From assembly GCF_018069875.1 (NCBI RefSeq), contig NZ_JAGQDF010000008.1, positions 185,770 through 249,769 of the forward strand: 64,000 bases of DNA. The letters run 5' to 3'. Below, in pieces: positions 52,506-62,509 of this stretch (the first letter of the stretch is position 1; every line of letters starts with the position of its first letter). The notes under the pieces were generated by a model, which saw only the letters and a program-made list of their open reading frames with translations, was not told where the DNA came from and searched no databases. The stretch is from Ideonella alba (lineage in GTDB: Bacteria > Pseudomonadota > Gammaproteobacteria > Burkholderiales > Burkholderiaceae_C). A program made the position numbers and the translations under genes.

Positions 52506-53825
52506 ATGCGATTGCAACCACCTCCCCGTCTGCTGGCCCGTCTGCACCGCGAAGCGTCCGACTGGCGCCGATGGTGGACCCGCGGCGTGGTGCTGCTGGC
52601 CGCGGTGGCCTCGGGCCTGGCGGTGGTCGCCTTCACCTGGCTGACCGAAGAGGCCTTGTCGGCCTTTGCCCACCTGTCGCGGTGGTCCTGGTGGCTGCCC
52701 CTGCTGTGGACGCCTGTGCTGACCGCAGGCATCGTCTGGGTCACCCGGCGCTGGTTTGCCGGGGCCGCCGGTTCGGGCATTCCGCAGGTGATGGCCGCAC
52801 TGCGACCGGAGGTTGACGAGGCACGCCGCGGACTGTTCGTCGACCTGCGCCTGGCGCTGGCCAAGATCGTGCTCACCGCGGCGGGCCTGCTGGGCGGGCT
52901 GTCGGTGGGGCGCGAGGGCCCCTCGGTCCAGGTCGGTGCCGGGGTGATGGCCGCATTCGCCCGCTGGCTGCCCGAGCGCAGCGGGGTCACGCCGCGCGCG
53001 CTGCTGGTGGCGGGCGGGGCCGGCGGCATCGCGGCCGCGTTCAATGCGCCGCTGGCTGGCGTGATGTTCGCGATCGAGGAACTGGCGCGCTCGCCCGAAC
53101 ACCGCAGCAGCGGCCTGCTGGTGTCGGCCATCGTGCTGTCGGGCCTGATGGCGGTGTCGGTGTTCGGCAACCTGACCTATTTCGGCGTCATCCATCCCGG
53201 CGCCTTTGGCTGGGCGATGCTGTGGCCGGCCCTGGCGGTGGCGGTGGCCGCGGGCCTGGCCGGCGGACTGTTCGCGCGCCTGTTGCTGGCCTCGCTGGCC
53301 GGCCAGAGCCAGGGGCCGCTGAACCGTTGGCGGGCGCGTCAGCCGGTGATCTTCGCCGGGGCCTGCGGCCTGGGCGTGGCGGTCATCGGCCTGGCCAGCG
53401 ACGGCCTCAGCTGGGGCAGTGGCTATGCGTCGACCAAGGCCTTGCTGGAAGGCGCGGTGGCCGTGCCGCTGGTCTACGTGCTGCTGAAATTCGTGGCCAC
53501 CTGGTGGACCGCCTGGTCCGGCGTGCCGGCGGGCATCTTTGCCCCCTCACTGGCGATTGGTGCGGCGCTAGGCAGCAATGTCGCGGTGCTCAGCGGCCAC
53601 GCGGGTGAGCCCGGCCTGATCGCACTGGGCATGGCCGGCTTCCTGGCCGCGGCCACCCAGGCGCCGCTGACCGCCTTCATCATCGTCATGGAGATGGTGG
53701 ATGGCCACCAGATGGTGCTCAGCCTGATGGCCTGCGCGCTGGTGGCCAGCGGCGTCTCTCGCCTGGTCACCCGGCCTTTGTACGCCGGCCTCGCCGAGGC
53801 GCAGCGGGCGCGCCTGCCGGGCTGA
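52506..53825 (+). CDS. ClC family chloride/proton antiporter
   Basis: A 439-aa membrane protein with the ClC fold. AGSGIPQVMAAL is the first chloride signature; GGLSVGREGPSVQVGAG carries the gating Glu; GVPAGIFAPSLAIGAALG is the third. MFAIEELARSP retains the internal Glu pair that marks proton-coupled exchange rather than a pure channel. The C-terminus RPLYAGL matches the conserved Tyr region. There are no CBS domains. It overlaps the convergent MarR gene by 59 bases. Confidence 0.93.
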   Translation: MRLQPPPRLLARLHREASDWRRWWTRGVVLLAAVASGLAVVAFTWLTEEALSAFAHLSRWSWWLPLLWTPVLTAGIVWVTRRWFAGAAGSGIPQVMAALRPEVDEARRGLFVDLRLALAKIVLTAAGLLGGLSVGREGPSVQVGAGVMAAFARWLPERSGVTPRALLVAGGAGGIAAAFNAPLAGVMFAIEELARSPEHRSSGLLVSAIVLSGLMAVSVFGNLTYFGVIHPGAFGWAMLWPALAVAVAAGLAGGLFARLLLASLAGQSQGPLNRWRARQPVIFAGACGLGVAVIGLASDGLSWGSGYASTKALLEGAVAVPLVYVLLKFVATWWTAWSGVPAGIFAPSLAIGAALGSNVAVLSGHAGEPGLIALGMAGFLAAATQAPLTAFIIVMEMVDGHQMVLSLMACALVASGVSRLVTRPLYAGLAEAQRARLPG

Positions 53826-54315
53826 CCAGCTCGGCCAGCGGAATGGCGCCCGCATTGCGGGCCGGCTCCAGCCGCGCCAGCAGCAGGCCCAGGTCGTGGT
53901 CCAGGCGCGCCAGGGTCTGTGCCTCCAGACCGGACAGGGCCTCGGGCAGCACGCCGCTGAAGGGGCCGGGCGCTCGCGCCAGCACAGCGCCGCCCGCCGG
54001 CAGCAGGCGCAAGCGCACCGCGCGGCCGTCCTCGGGGTCGCGGTCAGTCGCCATCAGTTGCTGGGCGATCAATCCCTTGACCAGATTGCTGGCCGTCGTC
54101 TGGTGGATGTCCATGGCCCGTGCCAGCCCGCTGATCCCGATGCCGGGCTGGGCCTGCACCACGCTCAGCGCCCACAGCTGGGCACCACCGATCCCGGCCT
54201 GGCGCTCCACCTGCTGGAAATGGCGCTTCACGGCGTTGAACACTGCGCGAAACCGCCGCAGCACGCGCGCCGCGGCCTGCGAATCGACGGGAACAGGAGC
54301 AGGACGGCCGGCCAT
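53767..54315 (-). CDS. MarR family transcriptional regulator 2
   Basis: A 182-aa winged-helix protein: FRAVFNAVKRHFQQVERQAG, then GISGLARAMDIHQTTASNLV and ATDRDPEDGRAVRLRLLPAG as the wing. The C-terminal 25 residues (PAGAPAAPRRGRRTKAG) are basic and lie within the 59 bases shared with the ClC gene, so they may be a poorly constrained tail. Targets are unknown. Confidence 0.85.
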   Translation of the reverse strand: MAGRPAPVPVDSQAAARVLRRFRAVFNAVKRHFQQVERQAGIGGAQLWALSVVQAQPGIGISGLARAMDIHQTTASNLVKGLIAQQLMATDRDPEDGRAVRLRLLPAGGAVLARAPGPFSGVLPEALSGLEAQTLARLDHDLGLLLARLEPARNAGAIPLAELVSPAGAPAAPRRGRRTKAG

Positions 54316-54459
54316 CCGGTGATGATAGGTCCCGCTCAGGACGTGGGGCCCGACCGGTGTCGCCTGCGGCGCTCACGGCCAGCGGGCCCCAGGACCCGGT
54401 GGGTCGACCGGCCGCCGAATGGATGTGGCACCCAGGTCAGACCCGGCACCGTGCGGCTG

Positions 54460-55071
54460 CTAGCCAGCGGGCGGCTCCCGGCGCCTGGCTTCGCGTTCGA
54501 CGAAGCGGTCGAACGCGGCCAGCAGCGGCGCGCCGTCGAAGGACGCGCCATCGAGCTGCGCCAGCGCCTGCACCGTGGCCTCCAGCGTCGAGACCTGGTC
54601 GGGCCGGCGCGCCGCGCGGATCGCCCGGTAGCGCGTGGGCGGCGGCGTCGCCAGCGCCAGCCGTGGCAGTGCCGCCAGCACGGGGTGTTCCAGCAGCAGG
54701 CGCAGGCTCTTGCGCCAGGTGGCGTCGATGACCACCAGGCGCGTGTGCTCGTCGGCGCCGCGCGCCGGCCCCGCGGGCGCCGGCGCGGCGGACACGTCCG
54801 GGTAGAGCAGCCGGGTGACGCGGCCGGGCCGGTGCAGCAGCGCGGCGAGCTGCGCGTCGGTGAAGCGCTCGCCCACCACTACCTCGCACTGCGCCAGCGA
54901 CAGCCGCAGCAGCGCCACGCTGTTCTTGGCCTGGCGCTGCTCCTGCGGATGCTGCAGCACCAGCACCTCGCTGCGGTGCGCGGTGGGGCAGGCCAGCGCG
55001 CACAGGCAGGTGCTGCCGGGGCGGTGGCAGCGCGGGCAGACCGTGCGGCGGGCAAGGGCGGGCGGGCTCAC
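54460..55071 (-). CDS. tapT: DTW-domain tRNA-uridine aminocarboxypropyltransferase
   Basis: A 203-aa enzyme of the YfiP/TapT family adding the 3-amino-3-carboxypropyl group of S-adenosylmethionine to a tRNA uridine (acp3U47 in E. coli). The N-terminal CPRCHRPGSTCLC is the zinc-binding Cys cluster; HPQEQRQAKNSV and the DTW-type motif VVIDATWRKS are catalytic-region marks; PPPTRYRAIR is conserved. Not part of a clear operon: 144 bases precede the MarR start on one side, 95 the DUF2242 start on the other. Confidence 0.88.
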   Translation of the reverse strand: MSPPALARRTVCPRCHRPGSTCLCALACPTAHRSEVLVLQHPQEQRQAKNSVALLRLSLAQCEVVVGERFTDAQLAALLHRPGRVTRLLYPDVSAAPAPAGPARGADEHTRLVVIDATWRKSLRLLLEHPVLAALPRLALATPPPTRYRAIRAARRPDQVSTLEATVQALAQLDGASFDGAPLLAAFDRFVEREARRREPPAG

Positions 55072-55166
55072 GCGGAGATAATCGCACGCCCGGGCCGCCC
55101 GTCGCGTCCTCCGGCCGCCGCCCGGCGGCGTTGTGCACCGATGTCCCCGAAAGACCCTCTTCCCGC

Positions 55167-55829
55167 ATGCGCCTGACCCCCCTGATCGCTCTGCTGATGC
55201 TGGCCACGCTGGCTGGCTGCGCCACGCGCGAGACCAAGAAGGTCTCGGTCTACCAGCGCGAGGGCTTCGAGACCACCGAGACCTATTCGCGCCTCTTCGA
55301 CGCCCCGGTGGCCGTCACCTGCGAGGCCGCGCGACGCGCGCTGCTCAGCCAGGGCTACCTGATCGGCAGCCAGCGTGCCGACAGCGTGGCTGGCAGCAAG
55401 AGCTTCCAGCCCGACGGCGAGGTGCACATGCAGATCACCTTCAACATCGCCTGCCTGCCCGAGGGCCGCGGCGGCCGCATCGCCACCGCCTTCGTCAGCG
55501 CGATCCAGGACCGCTATGCGCTGAAGAAGAGCTCCAACTCCGCCAGCCTGGGCGTGGGCGCGCTGGGCAGCCTGTCGATCCCGGTGGCCTCCACCGACGA
55601 CTCGCTGGTCAAGGTGGCCAGCGAGACCATCCCCGCCGGCCCCTTCTACGACCGCTTCTTCGCGCTGATGCAGCGCTACCTCGAGGACGCCTCGGAGGAC
55701 GCCGCCGCGGCGCCGCTGATCGAGCCACCGCCGATGGCCGCGCCCGCCCGGCCGGCGTCGGCCCCGACGGCGGCCCCAACGGCAACCCCTGCGGCGGCCG
55801 CCTCCACCCCCGCGTCCGCCGCCTCTTGA
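55167..55829 (+). CDS. DUF2242 lipoprotein
   Basis: A 220-aa lipoprotein with signal and lipobox MLATLAGCATRET. The conserved core YQREGFETTETYSRLFDAPV, ARRALLSQGYLIG and PAGPFYDRFFALMQRYL is that of DUF2242. The last 45 residues are Ala/Pro-rich and low in complexity, perhaps a wall-spanning tether. The function is unknown. ATG 55167 begins the signal peptide; the upstream in-frame ATG at 55131 does not. It is followed after 35 bases by a small gene. Confidence 0.82.
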   Translation: MRLTPLIALLMLATLAGCATRETKKVSVYQREGFETTETYSRLFDAPVAVTCEAARRALLSQGYLIGSQRADSVAGSKSFQPDGEVHMQITFNIACLPEGRGGRIATAFVSAIQDRYALKKSSNSASLGVGALGSLSIPVASTDDSLVKVASETIPAGPFYDRFFALMQRYLEDASEDAAAAPLIEPPPMAAPARPASAPTAAPTATPAAAASTPASAAS

Positions 55830-55864
55830 AATCCGGCCACGCTGCCGCCACCTGCAGCAGCATC

Positions 55865-56194
55865 ATGGCCGACACCTCTTCTTCCCAGGTTCTGCGGCTG
55901 CCGATCGAATGGCAGCCGCTGGTGGTCACCGCCGCGCTGCTGCAGCGCTTCGAGGCGGGCGGGCAGCCGATGGCGCCCCAGCAGTACCGTGCGCTGGCCC
56001 AGCAGGCGCGCACCCTGCTGGACGCGGCCGCCCCCGGCCCGGCGCTGGACACCTTGCTGCACGCCTTCCCGGTGCTGAGTGACCTGTACGAGAACAGCCA
56101 CTACGAGCACGCCGGACTGTGCCGGCACCCGCTCGACGCCGCGCTGGCGGCCGAGCAGGCGGCGCGCCAGGCGCTGCAGCGCGCCGCTGCCTAG
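55865..56194 (+). CDS. Hypothetical protein (109 aa)
   Basis: A 109-aa cytoplasmic-looking protein of mostly helical character: PLVVTAALLQRFEAGGQPMA, QQYRALAQQARTLLDAAAPG, LDTLLHAFPVLSDLYENSHY. No family is recognised. Codon use matches its neighbours, and it follows the DUF2242 gene closely, probably on the same message. There is no clear ribosome site. Confidence 0.6.
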   Translation: MADTSSSQVLRLPIEWQPLVVTAALLQRFEAGGQPMAPQQYRALAQQARTLLDAAAPGPALDTLLHAFPVLSDLYENSHYEHAGLCRHPLDAALAAEQAARQALQRAAA

Positions 56195-56230
56195 GACCGC
56201 AACCCTACCGGCAGGGCGACAGGCCGCTCA

Positions 56231-57563
<1,333 letters not shown>

Positions 57564-57571
<8 letters not shown>

Positions 57572-59399
57572 GACTGTCTTCCGTTCCCGGCAGGTCGAAC
57601 TCGAACACCATGCCGCCCGCCGCACCGCGGTGCGCACGCAGCGACCCGCCCATCTCGCCGACGATTTTCGACGAGATCACCAGACCCAGGCCCAGGCCCT
57701 CGCCAGCCGGCTTGGTGGTGTGGAAGGGCTCGAAGAGGCGGGCCATGGCCGCCTCGTCCACGCCGGGGCCGTTGTCGATCACCTGCACCAGCACCCGCTC
57801 ACCCAGGGGGCCCAGCGGCCGGCCCAGCACCGTCATGCGCGCCTGCGGCCGGCCGGCCAGCGCGTCCAGCGCATTGCCGCACAGGTTCAGCAGCACCTGC
57901 TCCAGCCGGGTGGCGTCGGCGCGCAGCTGCAGGTCCTCGGGCACGTCCAGGTCCACCGTCACCGGCTCGTGGTGCAGGCGGTGCTCCAGCATCAGCAGCA
58001 CGTTGCGCGCGGCGCGCTCCAGCGGCACCGGCTGGGCATGCAGGCTGTCCTTGCGGGCGAAGGACTTGAGCTGGTTGACGATGCGGCCCATGCGCTCGGC
58101 CATCTCGTCGATGCTGCGCAGGTTGTCGGCCACGGCCTGCTGGCGCCCGCCCTCGAGCAGCCGCAGCGCATTGCGTGACAGCGCGCGCAGCGCGGTCAGC
58201 GGCTGGTTGATCTCGTGCGAGATGCCGGCTGACATCTGGCCCAGCACCGCCATCTTGCCGGCCTGCATCAGCTCGTCCTCGGCCAGCTCGCGCTGGGCGA
58301 TCTGGCGCTTGAGCTCGTCGTTGGCGCTCAGCAGCTCGGCGGTGCGCTCGTCCACCTGCTGCTCGAGCTGGTCGTGGGCCGACTGCAGCGCATTGCGCGC
58401 CTGCAGCAGCTGGCGCATGGCGCGGCGGCGCTGCAGCAGGTAGAGCACCAGCCCGCCCAGCAGCGCGCCCACCGCGGCGCCGGCCCAGGCGGCCTGGCGC
58501 GCCTGGCGCCAGACGTCCGACGGGTCGGACAGCGCCAGCAGGCGGGCGGCCAGCGGCACGATCGGGCGTTCCTGCGCCACGAAGGGCGTCTCGCGCTGCG
58601 GGTCGGCTGGATCGGGCGCGCGCACCAGCGTGGCCCCGGCGTCCAGCAGGCGTTGCACCGGCAGGCGCAGCGAGGCCAGCGCGGCCCCGGGGTAGCGCGC
58701 CGGGTCGGCCACCTCGGCGTCGTCCATCCGGCGGTACTTCCAGGCCGGTACCGACGACAGCACCGCCACCTGGCGCTCGTCCACCACCAGCAGCCGCTCG
58801 CTCTGCGAGCGCAGGCCCAGGTCGATCCAGGTGGCCTCCAGCGGCGCCAGGTTCAGCACCACCAGCACCCGGCCCAGGGCCTCGCCGCCGGGCGCCACCG
58901 GCAGCAGGTAGACGAAGTCGGTGGAGCCATCCAGCGGGTTGGCCACGAAGTAGTCGCTGGCCTCGTCCTGCAGTGCCCGCAGCGCGGTGGCCGGCAGCGG
59001 CGCGCTGGCGCCGTGGCTGCTGGCCAGCGGGCGGCCGGCAGCGTCGGCCACCACCACCAGGCTGGCGCCCGAGCGCACGCCGATGCGCGCCAGCGTGCTG
59101 GCGGCGCGCCGCCGCAGGTCCTCGTCCTGCGGCGCGGCCAGCAGCGCGCGCACGTCGGCGTCGCCCGCCACCAGCCCGGGCACGAAGGCGCAGCGGCGCA
59201 GCTCGGCGTCCAGCGTGGCCGCGTACAGCTCCAGCCGCTCGTTGCTGACCGCCACCAGCTGCGCCAGGCCGGCGCGCTCGTTCAGGTTGAAGGCCAGCAG
59301 GCTGCCCAGGCCCATCGGTGCGGCCAGCAGCAGGGCCCACACCAGGGGGCGCAGCCAGCGGGTGGCGGAAGGCGGGGGCAGGTCACTGAGGCCGGGCAT
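57564..59399 (-). CDS. dctB: DctB-type sensor histidine kinase
   Basis: A 611-aa kinase. Membrane segments at about 17-37 and 300-322 enclose a periplasmic double-PAS-like sensor domain (VVVADAAGRPLASSHGA, PLDGSTDFVYLLPVAP). A coiled linker (AHDQLEQQVDERTAELLSAN) joins it to HisKA GISHEINQPLTALRALSRNA and the ATPase domain with LNLCGNALDAL, DNGPGVD and GLGLGLVI. DctB senses C4-dicarboxylates; here the ligand may differ, because the genes beside it encode a branched-chain-type ABC transporter. The sensory domain's binding residues cannot be judged by eye. Confidence 0.9.
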
Positions 59400-59435
59400 C
59401 GCCCGCTAGTGTGCCTTGCCGCCGCCATGCCGCTG

Positions 59436-59453
59436 AGTGCGGACCTTCGCACT
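59436..59453. promoter_or_regulatory. DctD-like enhancer site 1
   Basis: AGTGCGGACCTTCGCACT has perfect six-base arms (AGTGCG/CGCACT). It lies 153-170 bases upstream of the -24 element at 59606, an ordinary distance for a sigma-54 activator. It resembles rhizobial DctD sites with TGTGCGGA-type arms, as I recall them. Confidence 0.6.
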
Positions 59454-59468
59454 GGAGCCTGGGGGGCG

Positions 59469-59486
59469 AGTGCGGATTTCCGCCCT
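59469..59486. promoter_or_regulatory. DctD-like enhancer site 2
   Basis: AGTGCGGATTTCCGCCCT keeps AGTGCGGA and mirrors it in TCCGC, with mismatches at the right end. Its centre is 33 bases from that of site 1, about three helical turns, so paired activator dimers could lie on one DNA face. The reverse complement contains GCGGAAATCCGC. Confidence 0.58.
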
Positions 59487-59605
59487 CGACCCGCACCCCG
59501 GGGGGGCGTGGCCGCACCGGCACAGGGCTGGCGGGGTCGTGTCCGGTCCGATTCACCTCCAAACCCTCGGGGCTTTCCCTGAACCATCGCGGTGCGCGGC
59601 GCGAC

Positions 59606-59621
59606 TGGCACGGGCCGTGCA
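59606..59621 (+). promoter_or_regulatory. Sigma-54 (-24/-12) promoter for livHMGFK
   Basis: TGGCACGGGCCGTGCA matches TGGCACG-N4-TTGCA in all fixed bases except the first T of the -12 element. Transcription should begin near 59632, leaving about 38 bases before the livH ATG at 59670. The ribosome site AAGGGG follows. Together with the two upstream repeats and the divergent dctBD pair, this predicts control of livHMGF-livK by DctB/DctD. Confidence 0.72.
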
Positions 59622-59669
59622 ATGAATCACGCCATCGCAAACCGGCGCCGTGGCGCTTCAAGGGGTCCG

Positions 59670-60599
59670 ATGGACATCTTCGTTCAACAAATCATCAACG
59701 GTCTGGTGCTGGGCAGCATGTATGCGCTGGTCGCGCTGGGCTACACGATGGTGTACGGGATCATCTCGCTGATCAACTTCGCCCATGGCGAGATCCTGAT
59801 GGTCGGGGCCATGGTGTCCTGGACCGTGGTCACGCTGCTGGCCGACTCGGGACTGCCGGGCTGGGCGCTGCTGCTCATCTCGCTGCCCTGTGCGGTGGTG
59901 GTGGCCTCGGCACTGAACTTCATCATCGAGAAGGTCGCGTACCGGCCGCTGCGCAGTGCGCCGCGGCTGGCACCGCTGATCACCGCGATGGGCATGAGTC
60001 TGCTGCTGCAGACGCTGGCGATGATCGTCTGGAAGCCCAATCCCAAGCCCTTCCCGCCGCTGCTGCCCACCGAGGTCTTCTTCCTGTGGGCGGATGGTCC
60101 GGTGATCACGATCACCCAGATCCTGATCCTGGTGACCACGGTGGTGGTGCTGGCCGCGCTGCTGTGGCTGGTCAACAAGACCAAGCTGGGCCGCGCGATG
60201 CGTGCCACCGCCGAGAACCCCAAGGTGGCGAGCCTGATGGGCGTGAAGCCCGACTTCGTGATCTCGGCCACCTTCGTGATCGGCGCCACGCTGGCCGCGC
60301 TGGCCGGCATCATGTGGGCGCTGAACTACGGCACGGTGCAGCACTCGATGGGCTTCCTGCCCGGCCTGAAGGCCTTCACCGCGGCGGTGTTCGGCGGCAT
60401 CGGCAACCTGACCGGCGCGATGGTCGGCGGCGTGATGCTGGGCCTGATCGAAGCCATCGGCGCCGGCTACCTGGGCGACCTGACCGGTGGCGTGTTCGGC
60501 AGCCAGTACGTCGAGATCTTCGCCTTCCTGGTGCTGATCCTGGTGCTGACGCTGCGGCCGTCCGGCCTGATGGGCGAACGCGTGGCTGACCGCGCCTGA
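59670..60599 (+). CDS. livH: Branched-chain amino acid-type ABC transporter permease LivH
   Basis: A 309-aa permease with about eight membrane segments. Family marks are QQIINGLVLGSMYALVALGY, YGIISLINFAHGEILMVGA, and GLKAFTAAVFGGIGNLTGAM. ATG 59670 with AAGGGG upstream starts the conserved MDIFVQQ end; an in-frame start at 59592 would put the sigma-54 promoter inside the gene. It begins an operon with livM, livG, livF and livK. The substrate may be branched-chain or other amino acids, or acids such as aromatic compounds; the Liv class is broad. Confidence 0.93.
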   Translation: MDIFVQQIINGLVLGSMYALVALGYTMVYGIISLINFAHGEILMVGAMVSWTVVTLLADSGLPGWALLLISLPCAVVVASALNFIIEKVAYRPLRSAPRLAPLITAMGMSLLLQTLAMIVWKPNPKPFPPLLPTEVFFLWADGPVITITQILILVTTVVVLAALLWLVNKTKLGRAMRATAENPKVASLMGVKPDFVISATFVIGATLAALAGIMWALNYGTVQHSMGFLPGLKAFTAAVFGGIGNLTGAMVGGVMLGLIEAIGAGYLGDLTGGVFGSQYVEIFAFLVLILVLTLRPSGLMGERVADRA

Positions 60600-60613
60600 C
60601 CGAGGGAGACAAG

Positions 60614-61711
60614 ATGTTTGAAGACATGAGCAAACAGACCAAGCTGGTGCTGTTCCTGGTGGCCGGCGCCCTGCTGGTGGTGCTGCCGGTGTTCGTGGCC
60701 CCTCTCGGCCAGGGCTGGGTGCGCATCATGGCGCTGGCCCTGCTGTACGTGCTGCTGGCCCTGGGCCTGAACATCGTGGTGGGCTACGCCGGCCTGCTCG
60801 ACCTGGGCTACGTGGCCTTCTATGCGGTGGGGGCCTACCTCTACGCACTGATGGCCAGCCCGCACCTGGGCGAGAACTTCGAGTGGTTCCGCAACACCTT
60901 CCCCAACGGCCTGCACACGCCGATCTGGCTGGTGATCCCGCTGGCGGCGCTGCTGGCCGGCATGGCCGGCGTGATCCTGGGTGCGCCCACACTGAAGCTG
61001 CGCGGTGACTACCTGGCGATCGTGACCCTGGGCTTCGGCGAAATCATCCGGGTGTTCATGAACAACCTGGAGTACCCGATCAACATCACCAACGGCCCGC
61101 GCGGCCTGAGCCAGATCGACCCGATCCAGATCGGGCCGGTCGACTTCGGCAAGCCGCTGGAACTGTTCGGCCACACGCTGCCCTCGGTCACGCTGTACTA
61201 CTGGCTGTTCCTGGCGCTGGTGGTGGGCTCGGTGCTGGTGTGCCTGCGCCTGGCGGATTCGCGCATCGGCCGCGCCTGGATGGCCATCCGCGAGGACGAG
61301 ATCGCCGCCAAGGCCATGGGCCTGAACACCCGCAACCTGAAGCTGCTGGCCTTCGGCATGGGCGCCACCTTCGGCGGCGTGTCGGGGGCGATGTTCGCGT
61401 CGTTCCAGGGCTTCGTCTCGCCCGAGTCGTTCACGCTGATGGAGTCGGTGATGATCGTCGCGATGATCGTGCTGGGCGGCCTGGGCCACATCCCCGGCGT
61501 GATCCTGGGTGCGCTGCTGCTGGCCGCGCTGCCCGAGGTGCTGCGCTATGTGGCCGGCCCGCTGCAGCAGATGACCGACGGCCGCCTGGACGCCGCCATC
61601 CTGCGCCAGCTGCTGGTGGCGCTGGCGATGATCACCATCATGCTGGCGCGTCCGCGCGGTCTGTGGCCCAGCCCCGAGCACGGCAAGGCCGCGCCGCAGG
61701 TCACCAAGTAA
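60614..61711 (+). CDS. livM: Branched-chain amino acid-type ABC transporter permease LivM
   Basis: A 365-aa second permease with about nine segments. LGLNIVVGYAGLLDLGYVAF, LRGDYLAIVTLGFGEIIRVF and ARGMGLNTRN-like AAKAMGLNTRNLKLLAFGMG are diagnostic. Its loop at about 75-95 (NTFPNGLHTP) and 150-185 is longer than in compact LivM forms. GAGGGAGACAAG precedes the ATG. It lies 14 bases after livH. Confidence 0.93.
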   Translation: MFEDMSKQTKLVLFLVAGALLVVLPVFVAPLGQGWVRIMALALLYVLLALGLNIVVGYAGLLDLGYVAFYAVGAYLYALMASPHLGENFEWFRNTFPNGLHTPIWLVIPLAALLAGMAGVILGAPTLKLRGDYLAIVTLGFGEIIRVFMNNLEYPINITNGPRGLSQIDPIQIGPVDFGKPLELFGHTLPSVTLYYWLFLALVVGSVLVCLRLADSRIGRAWMAIREDEIAAKAMGLNTRNLKLLAFGMGATFGGVSGAMFASFQGFVSPESFTLMESVMIVAMIVLGGLGHIPGVILGALLLAALPEVLRYVAGPLQQMTDGRLDAAILRQLLVALAMITIMLARPRGLWPSPEHGKAAPQVTK

Positions 61712-61724
61712 GGAGCACCCACCC

Positions 61725-62492
61725 ATGACGACGGTACTCAAGGTCCAGGGGGCCTCCAAGCGATTCGGCGGCCTGCAGGCGCTGTCCGACGTGAACATGC
61801 AGATCAACGCCGGCCAGGTGTACGGCCTGATCGGCCCGAACGGCGCCGGCAAGACCACCTTCTTCAACGTCATCACCGGTCTGTACACGCCCGATGGCGG
61901 CACGTTCGAGCTGGGCGGCGCGCCCTACAGCCCCACCGCGGTCCACGAGGTGGCCAAGCAGGGCATTGCGCGCACCTTCCAGAACATCCGGCTGTTCGCC
62001 GAGATGACCGCCATCGAGAACGTGATGGTCGGCCGCCATGTGCGCACCGGCTCGGGCCTGCTGGGTGCGGTGTTCCGCACCCCCGGCTTCAAGGCCGAGG
62101 AAGCCGCCATCCGTGACCGCGCCCAGCAGCTGCTGGACTACGTGGGCATCGGCCGCTATGCCGAGTACAAGGCGCGCACCCTCAGCTACGGCGACCAGCG
62201 CCGCCTGGAGATCGCCCGCGCCCTGGCCACCGACCCCAAGCTGATCGCGCTGGACGAGCCCGCCGCCGGCATGAACGCTACCGAGAAGGTGGTGCTGCGC
62301 GAGCTGATCGACCGCATCCGCAAGGACGGCCGCACCATCCTGCTGATCGAGCATGACGTGAAGCTGGTGATGGGCCTGTGCGACCGCGTGACCGTGCTGG
62401 ACTACGGCAAGCAGATCGCCGAAGGCACGCCGGCCGAGGTGCAGAAGAACGAGAAGGTGATCGAGGCCTACCTCGGCGCCGGTCAGCATTGA
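61725..62492 (+). CDS. livG: ABC transporter ATP-binding protein LivG
   Basis: A 255-aa ATPase. Walker A is GPNGAGKTTFFN; the signature is LSYGDQRRLEIARAL; Walker B is PKLIALDEPAAGM; the H loop is LIEHDVKLVMGLCD. FQNIRLFAEMTAIENVMVG is the Q loop region of the LivG type. It pairs with LivF to energise LivHM. It begins 13 bases after livM with an AAGGAGC ribosome site. Confidence 0.95.
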   Translation: MTTVLKVQGASKRFGGLQALSDVNMQINAGQVYGLIGPNGAGKTTFFNVITGLYTPDGGTFELGGAPYSPTAVHEVAKQGIARTFQNIRLFAEMTAIENVMVGRHVRTGSGLLGAVFRTPGFKAEEAAIRDRAQQLLDYVGIGRYAEYKARTLSYGDQRRLEIARALATDPKLIALDEPAAGMNATEKVVLRELIDRIRKDGRTILLIEHDVKLVMGLCDRVTVLDYGKQIAEGTPAEVQKNEKVIEAYLGAGQH

Positions 62493-62509
62493 GCAGGAGC
62501 AACACGAAC

